Positions 61,141 through 64,000 of a DNA stretch of 64,000 nucleotides are shown piece by piece. The translations under genes were made by a program, and so were the position numbers. The notes below the pieces were generated by a model. It worked only from the letters and a program-made list of their open reading frames with translations. It was not told the origin of the DNA and did no database searches. The stretch's first letter is position 1. Every line of letters begins with the position of its first letter. Source of the stretch: Rhyacophila brunnea (lineage: Eukaryota > Arthropoda > Insecta > Trichoptera > Rhyacophilidae); the NCBI GenBank assembly GCA_022495005.1, contig JAGYXB010001361.1:62001-126000 (forward strand). The letters run 5' to 3'.

Positions 61141-61364
61141 TATTGTATTGTTGTTTTTATTTCATAAAACGCAATTTTTTTGTAGTACTTATTCCACTTT
61201 TAATCAAGAGATTAGGCCGGTTTGAACAATGACAGGATGATGATGAACAGGACAGTTGAAAATGTCCCTCTGAGGCGGACGAAGCCGGTCCTAATCTCTT
61301 GATTAAAAGTGGAATAAGTACTACAAAAAAATTGCGTTTTATTAAATAAAAACAACAATACAAT
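61141..61364. repeat. Near-perfect foldback with about 75-bp arms
   Basis: ATTGTATTGTTGTTTTTATT continues to TTTTAATCAAGAGATTAGG, mirrored almost without change; loop of about 70 bases. Confidence 0.8.
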
Positions 61365-62332
61365 GCAGTTCCACCATGAATTGACAGTTAACAAAATAAA
61401 AGAAAATAAAATTATTGTCTTCCCTGCTTAGATTTCATAATAATATAATAATACAAGCTATGTTTTTACCTTTAATATATTGGTTAAATGCAATACTACA
61501 GTAGTTTTTTTAAACGTGTTGTTATATATTTAATTAATTTTAGCATAGTTCATTATAATTACGTTATAAATATTCTATGATTTATTTATAAGAAAATGAT
61601 AATTAATTACCAAACTTTGAGAATAGATAACAGTAATGTAATTAATTATTTTTAATATTTTATATTTTATAAATGAGAATAAATTTAATCAAATCTTCTA
61701 GTCTCTTCGTCGAATACTATAATATAATATAATTGATTAATAAAAAATATAATTGTGGTGTCTTAATAGATAATGTTACAACATACATTTCCAGTACTTC
61801 GATCATGGTACCCATCTTGACCGGCATAGTTTGAAGACAGCTCCCGGATTAATATGTTTTCAATAATATTAGTATTCGAACACCAATAATATACTGACAA
61901 AACACTGTTTATTTTTTTTTCTACAGTTTACACAGTTAACTTGTCAAAAGAAAGAGAGGTCGAAAGAAAACAGTATTGATAATATTTATATTAGAGCTAA
62001 TCCACACAAATATTCACGAATATATATATATATGTGAGTGGATTATTAGGAACACAGAATTTTTTTTAGTTTGTTTGTAGACAAAACAATCAAACTTTGG
62101 CTTGTATTGAAGATTTTTCACACAGTTTTTGTTCATAAAAATCAGTTTTTATCAGCACTATATTCGTGGTGTGACAACCAATATTAACTCTTTTAAAACT
62201 CCCGCATAATATTCTTTCAGAAAAGTCTATTGTATATACTTCATAAACGATTATTAACAACACCTTAAATTCGATTCGTAGGCACAGAGCAATAAGTCGC
62301 GAGAGCGGTTTATGACTATGAGAGGTGGTCAC

Positions 62333-62499
62333 CTTTGGGTGAAGTTCGCGGCGGCACTGGAGAGATTTTTCATTTCAGAGATGGAGTTCTTGAGTTCGGA
62401 GAGGTCCGACTTCATAGAATTCGCTTTCATCTCTGACGTGAGATGGTGGAGCCTCGAGGAAGCCACGCGGCTGCTGGAAACGCTGGCAGTGGACACCAT
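62333..62499 (-). CDS. Sarm: Sarm upstream coding exon (N-terminal region of long isoform)
   Basis: 167 nt. A pyrimidine-rich acceptor ending TTTATAG precedes it and the donor is CAAAG|GTGACC. The frame reads MVSTASVSSSRVASS, then a helical Lys/Glu/Ser-rich stretch with LHHLTSEMKANSMKSDLSEL. It ends in phase 2 (AG) and the next exon supplies one base to make Arg. The first codon is ATG, so it could be a start, but the strong acceptor suggests an internal exon with earlier exons past the window edge. The repeated EMK/DLSELK pattern looks like coiled coil. This region precedes the ARM domain and resembles the N-terminal extension of insect Sarm proteins; its function is not evident from sequence. 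Confidence 0.75.
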
Positions 62500-64000
62500 C
62501 TATAAACAGAAAACACGAGTCATGCGGTGAGTTGTTTGTCTATGAGTGGGCGTCGCGACGCCGACGCCAGGGGTCGGCCACAGCGACGACAATCAACAAG
62601 ACAATAAGAATAAAAACAACGAATTATGATAACTGATAAGTAGTACCTACATTTCCTATAAAATAAAATATATCTGTAACCAAATTTAGAGCGCGGATTT
62701 ATGTGTATGTGTGTTGGCATTGTAATGAAATTCGTGTATTTTACCAAACATTTATTATTATGATGAAAAAATAATACCAACATCACGGTTTAGTTAATTT
62801 AACCAAATACCACAAATATATTTAGGTAATTATATATTAAATATGTCTCTGTTTGTGAATGTATCGTAGAGTAAGAAGGTTGTATGACTTGAACTGAAAG
62901 CACTCAGGTGTTGAAAATATGAAGATGGATTCAGTTTTGGCGCCACTTCAAAAGAATAAGTAGGCGCAAAGATGCAATGCGCCACATGTAATCACCCAAT
63001 GCGCCACGGTTTGGCTACCACTGGTTTAGTACTTTCAAAATAAAAAGATCGATCAATTATTATTTTTACATTAATTGCCAGATAATTATTTTACCAAATC
63101 GGGATTTTTACCATATGGAATAAAAAAAATCGGGAAAACCTAAAAAACACAGTTCAATATTTCTAATGTTTATTTATATATCTAATATCAATCATAAATG
63201 ACACTACAAACTACAAAACTCTTTATCAACTCAAAATAATAGGTATATTAAACAATATTTTTTCCCGACACTCGCCTATTTGTATACATGGCTGAAGATT
63301 TTTACTTCCTGAAGAGTTTCTTTCTACTGTTTAATGTATTGGTAGCATGAGTATTTATCATGTTGACTTGACAAGTAATTTCGATTTCTCAATAGAACAT
63401 CAGCTGTTTCTTGCATCTGTCCATTTTAAATTCATCTGAGAAAATACCCTTTCGGTATTAGATATAGCAATTATTAGATGTTGGTATGCTTAAATAATTA
63501 AATTGGCTTGAAAATATTGTGTGCAATTGTGCATCTATGACGTTATTCGGGCAACGCTGGTAAGGAAACTTTTATTGGTGAATTGCGTCTAATTCCATTT
63601 CATGTTGTTATTACACAGAATACACAATTTTATTTCAAATTGAATGTACTACATTATCTAATTAATGTCATATTAATCAACATATGCAGAAAACATGCAA
63701 GACAAAAAAGTAATAATAAACATATAATCTTATAAATAAATAAATACATTTTTCTCACAGATTAATCAGTGAAGTGATTCATTTTTTTTGCTCTTGAACG
63801 ACGCTAAAAATAACTAAAGATAATATTTTTTATAAGCCACTCTGAGTAATGCTTATTTTGTATAGGTCAAATAATAATCAGATAACAAACACAAGTAACA
63901 CAATTAAGTAATAAGATTTCTTAATATTTGAACTGAACTAGTTTAAAATGGATTAAAAGTGATGAGATGACTAATTAGAATCACTAATCAGTGATCACAC
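62500..64000. other. Upstream intron or flank of Sarm, no exon found
   Basis: No open frame with a phase-compatible donor was seen. 62936-63035 holds a GCGCCAC-rich piece ending GGTTTGGCTACCACTG that resembles a hAT end. Confidence 0.4.

Larger units (their letters stand above)
12408..62499 (-). other. Sarm: Sarm/Ect4 gene locus (SARM1 orthologue), 5' end outside window
   Basis: The span covers all exons I can assign to one minus-strand gene. Order of translation is 62.3, 53.4, (53.0 or 49.8), 20.7, 18.1, 16.8, 15.4, 14.5, 13.7 and 12.7 kb, with extra first exons at 34.8 and 24.4 kb. The protein has the SARM1 order ARM repeats, SAM, SAM, TIR. SARM1 family proteins are NAD+ glycohydrolases: the ARM region holds the TIR off, the SAM domains build a ring, and TIR clustering destroys NAD+ and triggers axon loss. 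In worms TIR-1 also feeds p38 immune signalling. Exons are GC-richer than the AT-rich introns. I infer alternative promoters from separate ATG exons with phase-compatible donors; no transcript data are available here. Confidence 0.95.

Noticed and set aside
1..64000. CRISPR arrays, operons, riboswitches, rRNA
   Set aside because: Nothing of the kind is present; the window is animal nuclear DNA.

Overview
This window is AT-rich arthropod nuclear DNA. Split genes with GT-AG introns, dense short DNA transposons, LINE remnants and tRNA-derived SINEs point to an insect, and the many 'taggtacctac'-type words would fit Lepidoptera. The order is a guess; a hemipteran is not excluded. There are no bacterial features.

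One host gene fills most of the window on the minus strand: the insect orthologue of SARM1 (Drosophila Sarm/Ect4), the NAD+-cleaving TIR protein that executes axon degeneration. The 5' end lies beyond base 64000. The core is ARM repeats (17417-18756), tandem SAM domains (end of that exon plus 16716-16951), and a TIR domain in two exons (15241-15530 and 14469-14635). Splice phases match at every core junction. Upstream of a shared exon at 20556-20810, at least three alternative N-termini can be read. One is a long chain (62333-62499, 53318-53496, then either 53008-53066 or 49709-49914). The others are two internal first exons with their own ATG (34672-34962 and 24415-24468). All of them enter the shared exon in phase 0.

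The 3' end is the most unusual part. The exon after TIR (13599-13829) is 231 nt, phase 2 to phase 2, and carries an in-frame TGA followed by CTAG, the best-known readthrough context. The frame then stays open through the rest of that exon and into the last exon (12408-12963) for 197 codons. Readthrough, or skipping of the 231-nt exon, would give the same long proline- and serine-rich tail.

Downstream of the gene (1019-6901) lies a decayed second copy of the two TIR exons. Intron position, splice sites and the catalytic-Glu codon are kept, but frameshifts and stops break the frame. Its intron is swollen by nested transposons.

The rest is introns and intergenic DNA filled with mobile elements: hAT elements with 8-bp target duplications, pogo/Tigger-like elements with TA duplications, a TTAA-flanked family in full and empty form, foldback elements, several multi-copy MITE families, SINEs and three LINE fragments. 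Several sit very close to Sarm splice sites.
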